Below, one piece after another: positions 1-11,959 of a DNA stretch of 64,000 nt (its first letter is position 1; every line of letters starts with the position of its first letter). A program made the position numbers and the translations under genes. The stretch is from Palaemon carinicauda (lineage: Eukaryota; Arthropoda; Malacostraca; Decapoda; Palaemonidae). Below the pieces are notes generated by a model that did no database searches, was not told where the DNA came from, and worked only from the letters and a program-made list of their open reading frames with translations. The stretch spans positions 96,269,383 through 96,333,382 of the forward strand of contig NC_090744.1 in the NCBI RefSeq assembly GCF_036898095.1, written 5' to 3'.

Positions 1-1060
1 GTTTAGGTCCATGCCAGAAGGCGCTGGAGAGAGGTCGACGCGAGAGGCACTGTGCGAGGGCAATAACTCTTCAGAAGGCCAACCACAGTCGTAATTGTAA
101 AAGGACTGCGACAGTGGCACGGCAGAAGGAGGAGGAGGAGGAGAAGAGGGGAAAGGAGGAGGAGAGGGAGAAGGAGGAGGAGGAGAAGGAGAAGGAGAAG
201 GAGGAGTAGGAGAAGGAGGAGTAGGAGGGGCGGGGATATTGGAACAGAGCATTGGGGGAGGCCACTGACCTGCGCAGTGAAAGTTCTTGATAATGCTGTA
301 CTACGGCGGGCTTACGCTCTCCCCCAATTCTTCTTCCTCTCCCCAGCACCCCCTACTATAAGTTGTACTTCTACAACTCCCTTTTTTATACTATTTTAAA
401 TGGTCAGTGTTGAATAAAAGCCCTTTAAAATTCCTGACCTAATGTACTAGAACGGATAAGAAAAAAGAAGAAAAAGAAAACAGATTACGATGTTCGGTGG
501 ACCCCACAACTTGCGACACGGTTTGGCCGAAGGACGTTTTCGTCACTTTCATTGGAGGTTAGTGTCCTCCCCGAATTAGCAGTCCTCTTCTACTTCACAT
601 GAGTATTTTAGTCCTAATCCTTTCATGTTAATTTCACTTACGTTTTATCCGAGTCTTCATTGACTCTGAACACTGGTGTATCCAAGGCCTTGGGTGTATC
701 TTATTCACACCAAAGAACTCAAAGAGAGATTCATCAGTATGACCTTCATCGACATTTTCAAGCATCATTCCTGTTTCTTAGAATAATGCTTTTATGCTTT
801 ACAAAAGATGAATTCGACCTCCTTAAACCATGAAATATTTCCTTATAATTAAATTGATATGTAGGTTAATCGTGGTGGCATCACTCGACTTCTAAAACTG
901 CTGGCAAATGGCAGTGAGTTCTCAGGTTACAAAGGTGTGGCATTTCATATTCATTAGCTGACTGACAACATGCTAAAATTTTTCTCGCTCTTGCTTCATT
1001 TTATTGCCTTGTGTTGCAATTTAGTTGCTTCAGTTGTGATATTTAGATTGTAGGATAAAT
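1..1060. other. Gene-free stretch with purine-rich tract
   Basis: No convincing gene is visible. Positions 122-235 are an almost pure GGA/GAA purine tract, which gives a spurious serine/phenylalanine-rich reading frame on the minus strand. An exon-like block at 484-557 (AG before, GTTAG after) does not join in frame with later candidate exons, so it is not called. The AATAAA near 411 could be a poly(A) signal of an unrecognised repeat. Confidence 0.5.
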
Positions 1061-1109
1061 CAAGGGATGAAAATACTATACCAATTGCACTACAACATCT
1101 GTCTGGAAT

Positions 1110-1497
<388 letters not shown>

Positions 1498-1570
1498 TGT
1501 GCATATGTAAATATCTAGATTTATCTAAAGACAAACTGTATACCTATATACAGTACATATATAATGTACC

Positions 1571-1638
1571 TATATGTATGTATGTATGTATGTATGTGTG
1601 TATCTATCTATCTATCTATCTAGCTATCTATCTATCTA

Positions 1639-1704
<66 letters not shown>

Positions 1705-1720
1705 CATCATCATCATCATC
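1571..1720. repeat. Compound (TATG)n-(TATC)n-(TA)n-(ATC)n microsatellite
   Basis: Four simple-repeat classes follow each other without a break. The terminal (ATC)n is the tail of the minus-strand LINE fragment that starts directly after it. Confidence 0.95.
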
Positions 1721-2013
1721 TCCAACTACGCCTATTGACGCAAAGGGCCTCGGTTAGATTTCGCCAGTCGTCTCTATCTTGAGCTTTTAATTCAAAACTT
1801 CTCCACTCATCATATACTTCGCGCTTCATAGTCCTCATCCATGTAAGTCTGGGTCTTCCAACTCTTCTAGTGCCTTGTGGAGCCTAGCCGAACGTTTAGT
1901 GAACTTAAGCATGCCCAAACCATCTCCATCTATCCCTCATCAGGATCTCATCCACATATGGCACTCGAGTAATGTTATAATTATTATTTCTAATCCTGGC
2001 CTGCCATTTAACA
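1703..2013 (-). mobile_element. LINE 3' end (RTE-like) with (GAT)n tail
   Basis: Read on the minus strand this encodes the end of a LINE reverse-transcriptase ORF: a WFGHA segment near 1905-1920, then a run with GRPRLTWMRTMKRE character, and finally [14 protein letters not shown] just before a (GAT)n tail. The same C-terminal peptide occurs on the plus strand at 7285-7475, so both are copies of one family. It is 5'-truncated and has frame disruptions. The clade (RTE-like) is my inference from the arrangement of the RWRWFGH and DRDxWR blocks. Confidence 0.75.
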
Positions 2014-2014
2014 G

Positions 2015-2082
<68 letters not shown>

Positions 2083-2089
2083 TATATAT

Positions 2090-2157
<68 letters not shown>
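2015..2157. repeat. (TA)n followed by (GA)n
   Basis: A (TA)n array to about 2092 passes directly into (GA)n to 2157. Confidence 0.95.
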
Positions 2158-2159
<2 letters not shown>

Positions 2160-2860
2160 CTTTTGAGTGTTGCCAGATCAAAAGACTGCCGTAAAGTTAA
2201 AAATACAGAAAGAGGTGAATGTTCCTTTTACAAGAACAAGCTTTCTTTATTCTCCAATTGGAAAAAAAAATAAATGTAACTGCTTGCAACTGCTTGAGGC
2301 TCCGCTCTTGGACTGCTTTTATGATCAAAATTATTTTTAGATATTGCCTGAGATAAATCGAGAAGCATTTCAAAAGCGAGTTTCTGTTTTTCTTTAAAAG
2401 CTGAGGAAGTTTGGAAACATTTAAGGTGATTATGTGTTTTTCTGTACTAGTAAATATCTGGGTTTATAAATAATTTCTGTTCTAGTTGTAGTTTTATTGA
2501 GACTGGTATTAATCCTGACTTTTTTCTAATATCATGGTTAAATTTAAAGACCGAAAACTATTTTTTATCTCACCGTGATGAGAATTAGTTTCTTAGTTAA
2601 ATTGAGAGTGAATATCATTCCCCTACTTTGGTTAATTCAAAAACTAACTTTTTTTTCATTGTGATCATAAATGGTTTCTTAATTAAACTGAGAATGGTTA
2701 TTATTCCCTTACTTTTACCTTGACATAATTTACAAGGTTACATGTCTTTTTATCCTCGGATATCGGAACTATGTTAAAGGTTTATCAATCTCGTTCTTCT
2801 CTTTTACTTTTTATGATTTTATAAAGGAAATAAATTTATTTTGGTTTATTAAAGCTAAGG
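2158..2860. other. AT-rich stretch, nothing recognised
   Basis: No reading frame, repeat border or RNA signature that I can support. Confidence 0.5.
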
Positions 2861-2863
2861 ATA

Positions 2864-3401
2864 AGTCGTTTTTTTTGGCACTGTCGTTCAATTAGTTCAT
2901 TATGCATGTTGCACAAGATTTTTCATAATTCTGACCATCCTTTACATTCAGATCTTCCTGGACAGTTCCATCCTGTTCGTAATACTAGGCAGGCATTTAA
3001 TTCTAATAGTCAGGCCTTCTCCATCATGAAGCTCAATACTACACAATATTCTAGAAGTTTTATTCCAGCTGTGACCAAGTTGTGGAATGATCTTCCTAAT
3101 CGGGTAGTAGAATAAGTAGAACTTCAAAAGTTCAAAGTTGCAGCAAATGTTTTTATGTTGAACAGTCTAACATGTCTTTTTTATATTTTATATATAACAT
3201 ATCTGTTTTGATGTTACTGTTTTTAGAATAATTCATTGTTAATTTTTTTCTCATTGCTTATCTATTTCCTTATTTCCCTTACTTACGTAAGGCTATTTTT
3301 CCTTGTTGGAGCCCTTGGGCTTATATCATATTGCTTTTCCAACTAGGGTTGTAGCTTGGCTAGTAATAATAATAATAATAATAATAATAATGATAATAAT
3401 G

Positions 3402-3440
<39 letters not shown>

Positions 3441-3461
3441 TTGATAATAATAATAATAATT
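2864..3461 (+). mobile_element. LINE 3' end: RT C-terminus, 3'UTR and (TAA)n tail
   Basis: The frame at 2906-3115 carries the typical C-terminal block of Jockey-type LINE ORF2 proteins: a conserved TR, a string of hydrophobic and aromatic residues, then SFIPAVTKLWNDLPNRVVE. After the stop comes a 3'UTR with the phrase TTGGAGCCCTTGGGCTTATA and an AT-rich (TAA)n/(GATAA)n tail at 3363-3460. The same terminal ~100 bp closes the R elements described below. The copy is 5'-truncated; upstream RT sequence is not recognisable. Confidence 0.8.
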
Positions 3462-3563
3462 GTTTATGCAATTGCATAATGTAATGCTGGTGTTGAATAG
3501 TAATATATATTTGTTAAAACATACATAATTCAAATCTTAATATTATTTCATCTTCACATATTC

Positions 3564-3687
<124 letters not shown>

Positions 3688-3689
3688 AC

Positions 3690-3875
3690 AATTTCTGAGT
3701 GGGTATACCTTAACTAAGTGAAACGAAGTTGGTTAGCAGTGAGCGATCAGACTAAAGTCTTCCACCATCACCAATCCACATTAGCCACATCCCAGACATG
3801 AATAAGGACATGTTTGAGGCCTTTGTCCTGCAGTGGGCTAGGAACGGCTGCATATGTTGTTGTATTCTAGACAGG
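3690..3875 (+). mobile_element. LINE 3' end fragment
   Basis: The segment ending GGCCTTTGTCCTGCAGTGGG at about 3811-3830 is the usual end of an RTE-type LINE ORF (the peptide block around GLCPAVG). No other domain survives. Family assignment rests on this one motif. Confidence 0.5.
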
Positions 3876-4325
3876 CAATTCTTCAGAAACTTCAAAATTT
3901 TGGACTATATTTATTTCGATCAACCAACTCATATTAATAATTAATAATATGATAAATCAATAAAATTCAATTTAGGAAGCAAGTATCATAACAATTACAT
4001 TAAGATAAGATGAATTATGACACTGAAATATAATAAAATGACTTGCATGAGACAAAAGCAAAAATCAACACAAGCATGTCTCTTACTAAGGTGAAATCCA
4101 AGGCTTAAAATTCCATATGGAAGAACTAAATGTTCTTCAATTGTTTTTTCGTCTTGAAGATTTTTGTTTAATGTAAGTGTTTGGAACGTCATGTTCATTA
4201 AGGAGAACTCATAGAGCTGACGATGTATGAGCTAAGTAATCACTGGAGCTTATGAATCTTACCATTTTTTTTATTTATCTATTAATTTCTTTTATTTATT
4301 TTTTTTTTTTCTTTTTGCCTTATAG
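3876..4325. other. AT-rich stretch, nothing recognised
   Basis: No supported feature apart from a T-rich tract just before 4326 that could be the polypyrimidine tract of the candidate acceptor site there. Confidence 0.5.
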
Positions 4326-4400
4326 ATAACGATGCCTTACCGCGAGCGGTTGCAGGCGGTGTCTACTGCTATTCCTCCACGCCGTAATGCAGTAATTTGG
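4326..4400 (+). CDS. Candidate exon 1 of unknown gene or 5'UTR exon
   Basis: A pyrimidine-rich tract and AG precede 4326, and GTGAGT follows 4400, so this 75-nt block has the shape of an internal exon. Base composition is clearly more GC-rich than its surroundings. One frame is open throughout (25 codons, with an ATG at 4332). It joins in phase 0 with the candidate exon at 12845-12973, giving an open frame that stops at 12950. The first residues after the Met are PYRERLQAVSTAIPP. I do not recognise this protein. It may be the end of an upstream gene, or a 5'UTR exon pair with an upstream ORF of the GCP6 gene. Confidence 0.4.
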
Positions 4401-4406
4401 GTGAGT

Positions 4407-4434
4407 TATTATTATTATTAGTAGTAGTAGTAGC

Positions 4435-4486
<52 letters not shown>
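4407..4486. repeat. (ATT)n/(GTA)n trinucleotide repeat
   Basis: A run of ATT with a short (GTA)n interruption directly downstream of the candidate donor site. Confidence 0.9.
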
Positions 4487-4487
<1 letters not shown>

Positions 4488-4904
4488 ATACACATAAATT
4501 TTTTTTTTAAAGTTTTGGACGGTCCAACGTCAGATTGTTTACAGGAGATTAAAAGATTAAGTAACAAAGAAAGTTACTTATTATGTAAATAAGCAGAGGT
4601 AGTTGAGTGATTTAGACTTGGTGATAGTTGTTTAGATAAAATGTGACTCGAGGGAAGGTAGAGAATATATATTAGAGGATTTTGGATTAAAACTTTGAAT
4701 ATAGAATAATTAATAAGTTGTTTTCATACAGAAGCGGGATTAAGGATGGAGGAAAATTAATCTTTATTCAATGTACATTTCAAATTTTTATATGTTTATA
4801 AATCTAGGATTTTACTGTACTTATTAAGTTGTTTCTTTGTGTTGTTTCTTTACGCTTTTCTGTTATGTGAAATCTTTTATTCTGTTTCAGGTTACTTCTA
4901 TGTT

Positions 4905-5580
4905 TTTGTTTTGATTACAGTATCTGTAATTTTTGTCTTGGTACTATTATAAAACATCTCATTTACTTTGGTTTGATTACAGTATCTGTAATTTTGTCTT
5001 AGTACTAAGATAAAGCATCTCATTCACTTTGATTTGATTACAGTATCTGTAATTTTTGTCTTGGTACTATTATAAAACATCTCATTTACTTTGGTTTGAT
5101 TACAGTATCTGTAATTTTTGTCTTAGTAATATTATAAAACATCTCATTTACTTTGGTTTGATTACAGTATCTGTAATTTTTGTCTTAGTAATATTATAAA
5201 ACATCTCATTTACTTTGGTTTGATTACAGTATCTGTAATTTTGTCTTAGTACTAAGATAAAACATCTCATTCACTTTGATTTGATTACAGTATCTGTAAT
5301 TTTTGTCTTGGTACTATTATAAAGCATCTCATTTACTTTGGTTTTGATTACAGTATCTGTGATTTTTGTCTTAGTAATATTATAAAACATCTCATTTACT
5401 TTGGTTTGATTACAGTATGTGTAATTTTGTCTTAGTACTATTATAAAACATCTCATTTACTTTGCTTTGATTACAGTATCTGTAATTTTGTCTTAGTACT
5501 ATTATAAAACATCTCATTTACTTTGGTTTGATTACAGTATCTGTAATTTTTGTCTTAGTATTATTATAAAACATTTCATT
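4905..5580. repeat. Minisatellite, about 11 units of ~60-63 bp
   Basis: Units begin TTTGATTACAGTATCTGTAA and contain TTTTGTCTTAGTACTA and AAAACATCTCATTTACTTTG. Unit starts fall near 4912, 4975, 5035, 5097, 5158, 5220, 5280, 5343, 5407, 5467 and 5529. Variants alternate (GGTACTATTAT versus AGTACTAAGAT), which suggests a higher-order pattern. Each unit contains a pyrimidine-poor TTACAG that resembles a weak splice acceptor. The minus-strand open frame over the array is a by-product of the repeat. Confidence 0.9.
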
Positions 5581-5791
5581 TTAATGCATTTCTTATGATT
5601 TTTGTCTCATAATTAGTATATTTTTTTTTTCTGAGATAACAGAATAGTGTCTATCATATCGTGTTAATGTGATGGGAAAGATGGTTTCCCGAAAGATTGG
5701 TTGATCGAAATAGATATATGTTCAAAATATTGTTTTTGCATTCAATTGCCCTTTCCAGTAAATCTGAAGCTTTCGAAAAGTGAAGATATAA
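5581..5791. other. Short AT-rich spacer
   Basis: Nothing recognised between the minisatellite and the next TA array. Confidence 0.5.
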
Positions 5792-5798
5792 TTATATA

Positions 5799-5885
<87 letters not shown>

Positions 5886-5903
5886 ATTATTATTATTATT
5901 ATT
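5792..5903. repeat. (TA)n followed by (TTA)n
   Basis: TA array to about 5880, then (TTA)n, which is the reverse-complement tail of the adjoining LINE. Confidence 0.95.
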
Positions 5904-6160
5904 ACTACTATCCAAGCTACAACCCTAGTTGGAAAAGCAAGATGCTATAAGCCCAGGGGCCCCAATAGGAAAAAATAGCCCAGTGAGGAAAGGAAATAAG
6001 GAAATAAATAAATGAAGAGAACAATTAACAATAAATTATTCTAAAAAAGGCAACAACGTCAAAACAGATATGTCATATATAAACTATTACCAACGTCAAA
6101 AACAAATATGTCATATATAAACTATAAAAAGACTCATGTCCGCCTGGTCAACAAAAAAGC
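5881..6160 (-). mobile_element. LINE 3'UTR and tail (same family as 2864-3461)
   Basis: On the minus strand it ends with TTGCTTTTCCAACTAGGGTT and a (TAA)n tail, as at 2864-3461. The part at 6050-6120 holds a direct repeat of ~40 bp (GTCAAAAACAAATATGTCAT type), so the 3'UTR has been partly duplicated. No RT domain remains. Confidence 0.75.
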
Positions 6161-6299
6161 AGTTGCCTCTTCGTGGCCAACTGGCCCTGAAGAAGTATGA
6201 CAATACGAAAGCGCTTGGTCCAAATTTCGTTTTTCTGATCCTTCCTCCACCTTAATGACAAGTACATACATCACTTGCTTCAGCGATAGATCGCCAATA

Positions 6300-6305
<6 letters not shown>

Positions 6306-6395
<90 letters not shown>

Positions 6396-6402
6396 CTGTA
6401 TA
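6306..6402. repeat. (TA)n microsatellite
   Basis: TA array with minor interruptions, on the left side of the palindrome at 6411-6547. Confidence 0.95.
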
Positions 6403-6410
6403 TACACACA

Positions 6411-6547
6411 TGTGCAAAAGAGCCACAAAGAAAAGGATGATAGGAAATATAAGATTGACTAGTATCGTGATACTTCTTCAGAGGAAGTATCACGACTTAA
6501 TCTTATATTTCATATTTTCATTTCCCCTTTTGGCTCTTTTACATCTG
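6411..6547. repeat. Imperfect palindrome between two (TA)n arrays
   Basis: The left arm (GTGCAAAAGAGCCAC..., GAAATATAAGATT..., CGTGATACTTC) and the right arm (GAAGTATCACG..., AATCTTATATTTC..., GGCTCTTTTACAT) pair over about 60 bp each around a short AGAG-type centre at ~6480. TA arrays lie on both outer sides, so the inverted symmetry may extend further. This could be a foldback element or the product of a template-switch event. Confidence 0.75.
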
Positions 6548-6574
6548 ACCATCACGTTTCTCTGTGATTTTAAG

Positions 6575-6709
<135 letters not shown>

Positions 6710-6805
6710 TGTTTGCGGGTATGCGTGTTTGTGTACCCTTAACATTGCTAATTCAACTATGACTTAAGTGTTAAAAATTTCAAGCATTAAACACACATGT
6801 TAATT

Positions 6806-6822
6806 TCCCCCCCCCCCACCTC

Positions 6823-6902
<80 letters not shown>
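6806..6902. repeat. Poly-C and (TC)n tract
   Basis: A run of about 11 C at 6807-6817 followed by (TC)n to 6902. Confidence 0.95.
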
Positions 6903-6905
<3 letters not shown>

Positions 6906-7284
6906 ACATGCGAACTGTAAAGGATAATATAATACTACAATTCATCTCATACTTATAAGGGAACGACACGTGTCTCTTTGGATGAGATTTAATTTTGTGA
7001 AATTGGTTCCATACGGTTCATCGCCGGTTCCAGGGAGACCAATTAGGTCTGAGGTGTAACTGAGGAATAACTTGCAGCTATAAAGATGCTTTAGTAATGC
7101 CTTCCAGTACCTCAACTCGTGGCACTACTCGGAAGGATGCTACTGAAAGTCAGAGAAAAATTGTAAACCTGTATGTAATTTATGAATCAGTTATGTAAGT
7201 GCCCATGTATGTTATTTTTGGATAAGCTAATATTGTTAGATGTTATATATCAACACTAATTTTTACAAAAAAAAAAAAAAAATT
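6903..7284. other. Unannotated spacer
   Basis: No supported feature. A poly-A run at 7267-7281 precedes the LINE fragment. Confidence 0.45.
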
Positions 7285-7475
7285 GATTTCTTGTATCTGG
7301 GCACTAGAAGAGTTGGAAGCCCCCGGCCTACATGGCTGAGGACTATGAAGCGTGAAGTAAGAGATGATGAATGGAGAAGTATTGGTTTAAAAGCTCAAGA
7401 TAGAGACGAGTGGCGAAATCTAACTGATACCCTTTGCGTCAATAGGCGTAGGAGGAGATGATGATGATGATGATG
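7285..7475 (+). mobile_element. LINE 3' end (RTE-like) with (GAT)n tail
   Basis: The frame reads LGTRRVGSPRPTWLRTMKRE and then QDRDEWRNLTDTLCVNRRRR before a stop, followed directly by (GATGAT)n. This is the plus-strand counterpart of 1703-2013. The copy is truncated to the last ~55 codons. Confidence 0.75.
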
Positions 7476-7856
7476 AAATATTGGCTCAATGTTCAACGTT
7501 AATATGCTTTAACCAAGTTTTGAAATGATAAAGAAATTCTACGGACAAGAGCCTTTCTATACTGTTAAGAACTATTCTAAGTTATTCATAACTAGAAAAG
7601 TTAGACGATATGAACAAAGATCATCAATCTATAGGCTAATATAGATGTAACAGTTCATGCAATTTTGCTTGAAGGAAGTACATAGGCCAAACAACCAAGC
7701 TAAATTACAGTCAAGAAAACTCTTGCGATCTTCCCTTTAAAAACCGTCTCTGACTGTTCGCCGTTTTAATAGTTAACTTGTTTTCAGAGAAATAATTGTT
7801 TCTTGACAGATGTGTCTTGATTTTCTTTGCATCAGCTTACTTCTTTGACTCATTTA
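7476..7856. other. AT-rich stretch, nothing recognised
   Basis: No supported feature. Confidence 0.5.
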
Positions 7857-8512
7857 TAGGTAGTAGTTTGGCCAAGGCACCAGCCACCCGTTGAGATACT
7901 ACCGCTAGAGAGTTTGGGGTCTTTTGACCGGCCAGACAGTACTACATTGAATCCTTCTCTCTGGTTACGGTTCATTTCCCTTTGCCTACACACACACTGA
8001 ATAGTCTGGCCTATTCTTTACATATTCTCCTCTGTCATCATACACCTGACAACACAGATTACCAAACAATTCTTCTTCATTCAAGGGGCTACTGTACTGT
8101 AATTGTTCAGTGGCCACTTTCCTCTTTCTAAGGGTAGAAGAGACTCTTTAGCTATGGCAAGCAGCTCTTCTAGGAGAAGGACACTCCAAAATCAAACCAT
8201 TGTTCTCTAGTCTTGGGTAGTGCCATAAAATATGTACCATGGTCATCCACTGCTAGGGTTAGAGTTCTCTTGCTTGAGGGTACACTCGAGCACACTCTCC
8301 TATCTTATTTATCTTCCTCTTTCTTTTGTTAAAGTTTTTGTAGTTTATATAGGAGATATTCATTTTAATGTTACTCTTCTTAAAATATTTTATTTTTCCT
8401 TATTTCCGTTCCTCACTGGGCTATTTTCCCTGTTGGAGCCCTTGGGCTTATAGCATCCTGCTTTTTCAACTAGGGTTGTAGCTTAGCAAGTAATGATAAT
8501 AATAATAATTCA
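7857..8512 (+). mobile_element. R element, near full-length copy
   Basis: R is a ~650-bp interspersed element seen at least six times here. It starts AGGTAGTAGTTTGGCCAAGG, has a middle block AATCAAACCATTGTTCTCTA, and ends with TTGGAGCCCTTGGGCTTATA, CCAACTAGGGTTGTAGCTTA and a (TAA)n tail. The last ~200 bp match the 3' end of the LINE at 2864-3461, so R is probably a non-autonomous element moved by that LINE. It has no long ORF. A weak A-box-like TGGCCAAGGCA lies near the 5' end; Pol III transcription is only a possibility. Confidence 0.75.
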
Positions 8513-8522
8513 TTGATAGTCC

Positions 8523-8740
8523 AGTTTATTATTATTATTATTATTATTATTAATAGCTGAGTTACAACCCTAGTTGGAAAAGCAGTATGTTATAAGCTCA
8601 AGGGCTCCAACATGAAAAATAACCCAGTGAAGAAAAGAAATAAGGAAACATAGAATAGTGTGCTTGAGATGTACCTTCAAGCAAGAGAACTCTACCCCAA
8701 GACAACGTAAGACCATGGTACAGAAGCTGTGGCACTATGT
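8523..8740 (-). mobile_element. R element, 5'-truncated, minus strand
   Basis: Reverse-oriented R tail that starts with (TTA)n and the complement of the AACTAGGGTT motif. It runs back only to the region of the TACCATGGTCTT block. It sits tail to tail with the copy ending at 8512. Confidence 0.75.
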
Positions 8741-8965
8741 AACAACTTGGCTCTATCAAAATACATTTGCCTTTAAACGTATTTATTCTTCCGACAATAT
8801 GCAGTGCATATTACATTTCTTTTGTGTGTCTGGTAAATGTTTCGATTTTCCTTTTTTTCCGCATCGGTACATAATTCAAAACTAGTATTAAATATCAATT
8901 ATTACTTTATTAATTATCCAAAGAATCTCGAGTATAGTTGGCATTACCATGTCCTTTGGAGATTT
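8741..8965. other. Spacer
   Basis: No supported feature. Confidence 0.4.
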
Positions 8966-8969
8966 ACTT

Positions 8970-9297
8970 AAAGATTTAAAGGCCATTCATGAATGGCAGA
9001 GGCAAGGGACAGTGACATTGCCCTATCAAGCAGGACAATGCCGTAGAGACTGACCATAAAGGCATATGATCAGCGCCTAAACCCCCTCTCCACCCAAGCT
9101 AGGACCAACGGGGGCCAGACAATGGCTGCTGAAGACTCAGCAGATAGACCCATTGAGTCCCCCAAACCCTCTATCCTATCTCACAAGGATGGTGAGGTTG
9201 CAACGACCAAAGAAACTAACGAGTTTGAGCGGGACTTAAACCCCAGTCTGGCATTCACCAGTCAGGGACGTTACCACGTCGGCCACCACAACTCGTT
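8970..9297 (-). mobile_element. tRNA-derived SINE
   Basis: Read on the minus strand, the head (9297 downward) has a Pol III A-box-like TGGCCGACGTGG (9274-9285) and a B-box-like GGTTTAAGTCC (9232-9243) at tRNA-like spacing. The body runs on to a tail with GGCCTTTAAATCTTTAAG near 8970-8990. I recognise this type of sequence as a common decapod SINE. The B-box differs from the consensus at the position before A, so this copy is probably inactive. Confidence 0.75.
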
Positions 9298-9547
9298 ATG
9301 ATTTTGTCATGTTAATCAGGAGAAAATTTGGGAGATCAATATTTTAGATTTTTTTTTTACTGTGTTTGCGTCTATCATAATTAAAGGTAATTTTATAAAT
9401 TTCATATTCAGTTGTTCATCATTTAGTACTTATGTATTTCTCCTATTTTGTTATTTGTTAATTATTAGCACGAACGGTAGGCGACGTAGAAATGACACAC
9501 AATTCTTATATTAAATTTCAGGCGGTTTTATTATATCTTGGTAAACA

Positions 9548-9551
<4 letters not shown>

Positions 9552-9631
<80 letters not shown>

Positions 9632-9634
9632 TAC

Positions 9635-9729
<95 letters not shown>
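9552..9729. repeat. (CT)n-(CATA)n-(TA)n compound microsatellite
   Basis: CT to 9626, CATA to about 9648, TA to 9729. Confidence 0.95.
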
Positions 9730-9732
<3 letters not shown>

Positions 9733-11100
9733 GAAAATACTACAACCATACCGAAACTTGTGGACGCTTCTTCTCTATGTAAACAGGCGATCGACCGGTA
9801 GGGTAGTGACCGGCCACCGCGGTTCTGGAAACATCCGACACGGTCAATGCACAGTATGCACGTAGATCGTCAACATTATTAATTGCTATATTTCACTTGC
9901 TTAGGGTAGTATATATACAATTGTTCATTTTACTTTATTTCTAGAAGACGTCTCTATGCTGATATTAAAATGTCTTTTCTACTCGTACATTTGTCTGTTT
10001 CCTTTGTCTTAAAAGAAAGAATAAATTTCATATCGCCATGTATCCGTACACCTATTACGATAAAAGGCATCTGTAGGCCTAGTTTTTTCATTATTTTTAT
10101 ATATCTTTGATACCATTGCTTGAGGTTCCCGATAGATTTGATAATAATATCGATGATAATTATTTTTTGCATGACTGTGTATTTAAATGGGTTTGTTCTC
10201 CTACCAACTGAACGTCCAAAGTGCATCTCTTAATTTCACATTTATTTCTCCATACGCAGCTGTATCTCTTATGACAAAGGATAAACTGTATCGAATTTGA
10301 TTTACAATTGTGTTACTGACAATTTCTCTGAACACTCCATTCTGTTTTATTTTTCATAATATATAATTCATGGTATTCATCATAATCTTCTTCGATGTTT
10401 TGGTATTATGATCACAATAATCTAAGACCTCTTTTCTAATAACTTATATATTTTTTGTTTCACCACGATTGTATTATTTTTGCAGCTTATAAATTTGTCA
10501 TATACATTGGTAATAACTTTCTTCAGCATAACGTATATCAGATAACCGAGTTTTTTTTCTTTCTTTTTTTTGAATTAATAAGCAAATTATGAATGGAAAT
10601 CCTATATGTTTTAGTCACCCATGAAGATTTTCTATAACTGTTTGAGAGAAAATTGTTTTTGATGGTAAACTTATCTGTATCACTTATTCCGTTGCTTCCT
10701 TTAGGGTTGAGAACAACGTGCTCTTATATATCATTCATTATTAATTCGTGTGATGAGAATACTTCTAATTTTGTTGTACTCTTTTGATAATTATGGTAAT
10801 GTTAAACGATTAACCCATTAACTGACAAAGAAAAACTGCATATCTTGAATATATTTTCTAAAACCGAAGTTCCCCTTTTCAGTATCTGACTTGAGCCATC
10901 TTATTATTAAGTTTAACATCATCTAAAATTATATACTTGTGTGCACAATATTACAATTTCAAGCAGTAAATTAAGCACAAGTGTTCCCAGGATATCAGTC
11001 AGTGTTTATAGGGGACATGGCTTGGCAAAATTAAATTGACAGAATGTGATTGAATTCATCGTCACACAAGATTATAATTCCTAATGAATGGGTATTATTA
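9730..11100. other. AT-rich stretch, nothing recognised
   Basis: About 1.4 kb with no supportable gene, repeat border or RNA gene. The 90-codon minus-strand frame at 9954-10226 has no recognisable domain or splice context. Confidence 0.5.
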
Positions 11101-11104
11101 TTTA

Positions 11105-11684
11105 TCATAAAGTAGATTGGCCAAGGTACCAGCCAGCTGTTGAGATACTACTGCTATAGAGTTATTGGGTCGTTTGCCTGGCAAGATAGTACTACATTGA
11201 ATCCCTAGATTCTGGTTACGGCTCATTTTTTCAATTGCCTATACATATACCGAATAGTCTAGCCTATTCTTTACATATTCTCCTCTGTCCTCATACACCA
11301 GATAACACTGAGATTACCAAACAATTCTTCTTCGCTTAAGGGGTTAACTATTGCACTGTAGTTGCCCAATGGCTACTTTCCTCTTGGCAAGGGTAGAAGA
11401 GACTCTTTAGCTAGGGTAAGCAGCCCTTCTAGGAGAAGGACACTCCAAAATCAAACCATTGTTCTCTAGTCTTGGGTAGTGCCATAGCTTCTGTTCCATG
11501 GTCTTCCACTGTGTTGGGTTAGAGGTCTCTTGCTTGAGGGTACACTCGGGCACACTTTGCTATCTTTTTTCTTGTTTCCTCTCCTCACTGGACCATTTTC
11601 CCTATTGGAGCCCTTTGGGCATATAGTATTATGCTTTTCCAGTTAGGCATGTAGCTTATATAATAATAATAATAATAATAGTAA

Positions 11685-11716
<32 letters not shown>

Positions 11717-11742
11717 ATAATAATAAAGATAATAATAATAAT
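11105..11742 (+). mobile_element. R element, near full-length copy
   Basis: Same order of blocks as the copy at 7857. It starts near the TTGGCCAAGGTACCAGCC block and ends in (TAA)n at 11659-11741. The tail motif is diverged (AGTTAGGCATGTAGC). Confidence 0.75.
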
Positions 11743-11958
11743 CTTTTTCTTCGAACCGTAATTTTCATAATAAATGCTGTGATGGACAAAAACTTTGCAT
11801 CCTGGCACTATTTATTTATTAAAAAAAAAAACGGAAAATGCATATATGAAACAAACAGACGCATCTCAAATTACATCAACTAAGGCATGTTAACTCACAC
11901 CAATATTCTTTATCATACCAACATAATTGTGTCTCTTTTATCAAAATTAGAGATTGGG
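11743..11958. other. Spacer
   Basis: No supported feature. Confidence 0.4.
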
Positions 11959-11959
11959 A

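Noticed and set aside
71..349. 92-codon Ser/Phe-rich minus-strand ORF
   Set aside because: It is the translation of a purine-rich tract; no domain, no splice context.
484..557. Exon-like block MFGGPHNLRHGLAEGR with AG/GT borders
   Set aside because: Does not connect in frame with later candidates, and the upstream poly(A)-like signal suggests an unrecognised repeat. Too weak to call.
5271..5456. 61-codon repetitive ORF on the minus strand
   Set aside because: By-product of the minisatellite: the unit length keeps a frame open only by chance.
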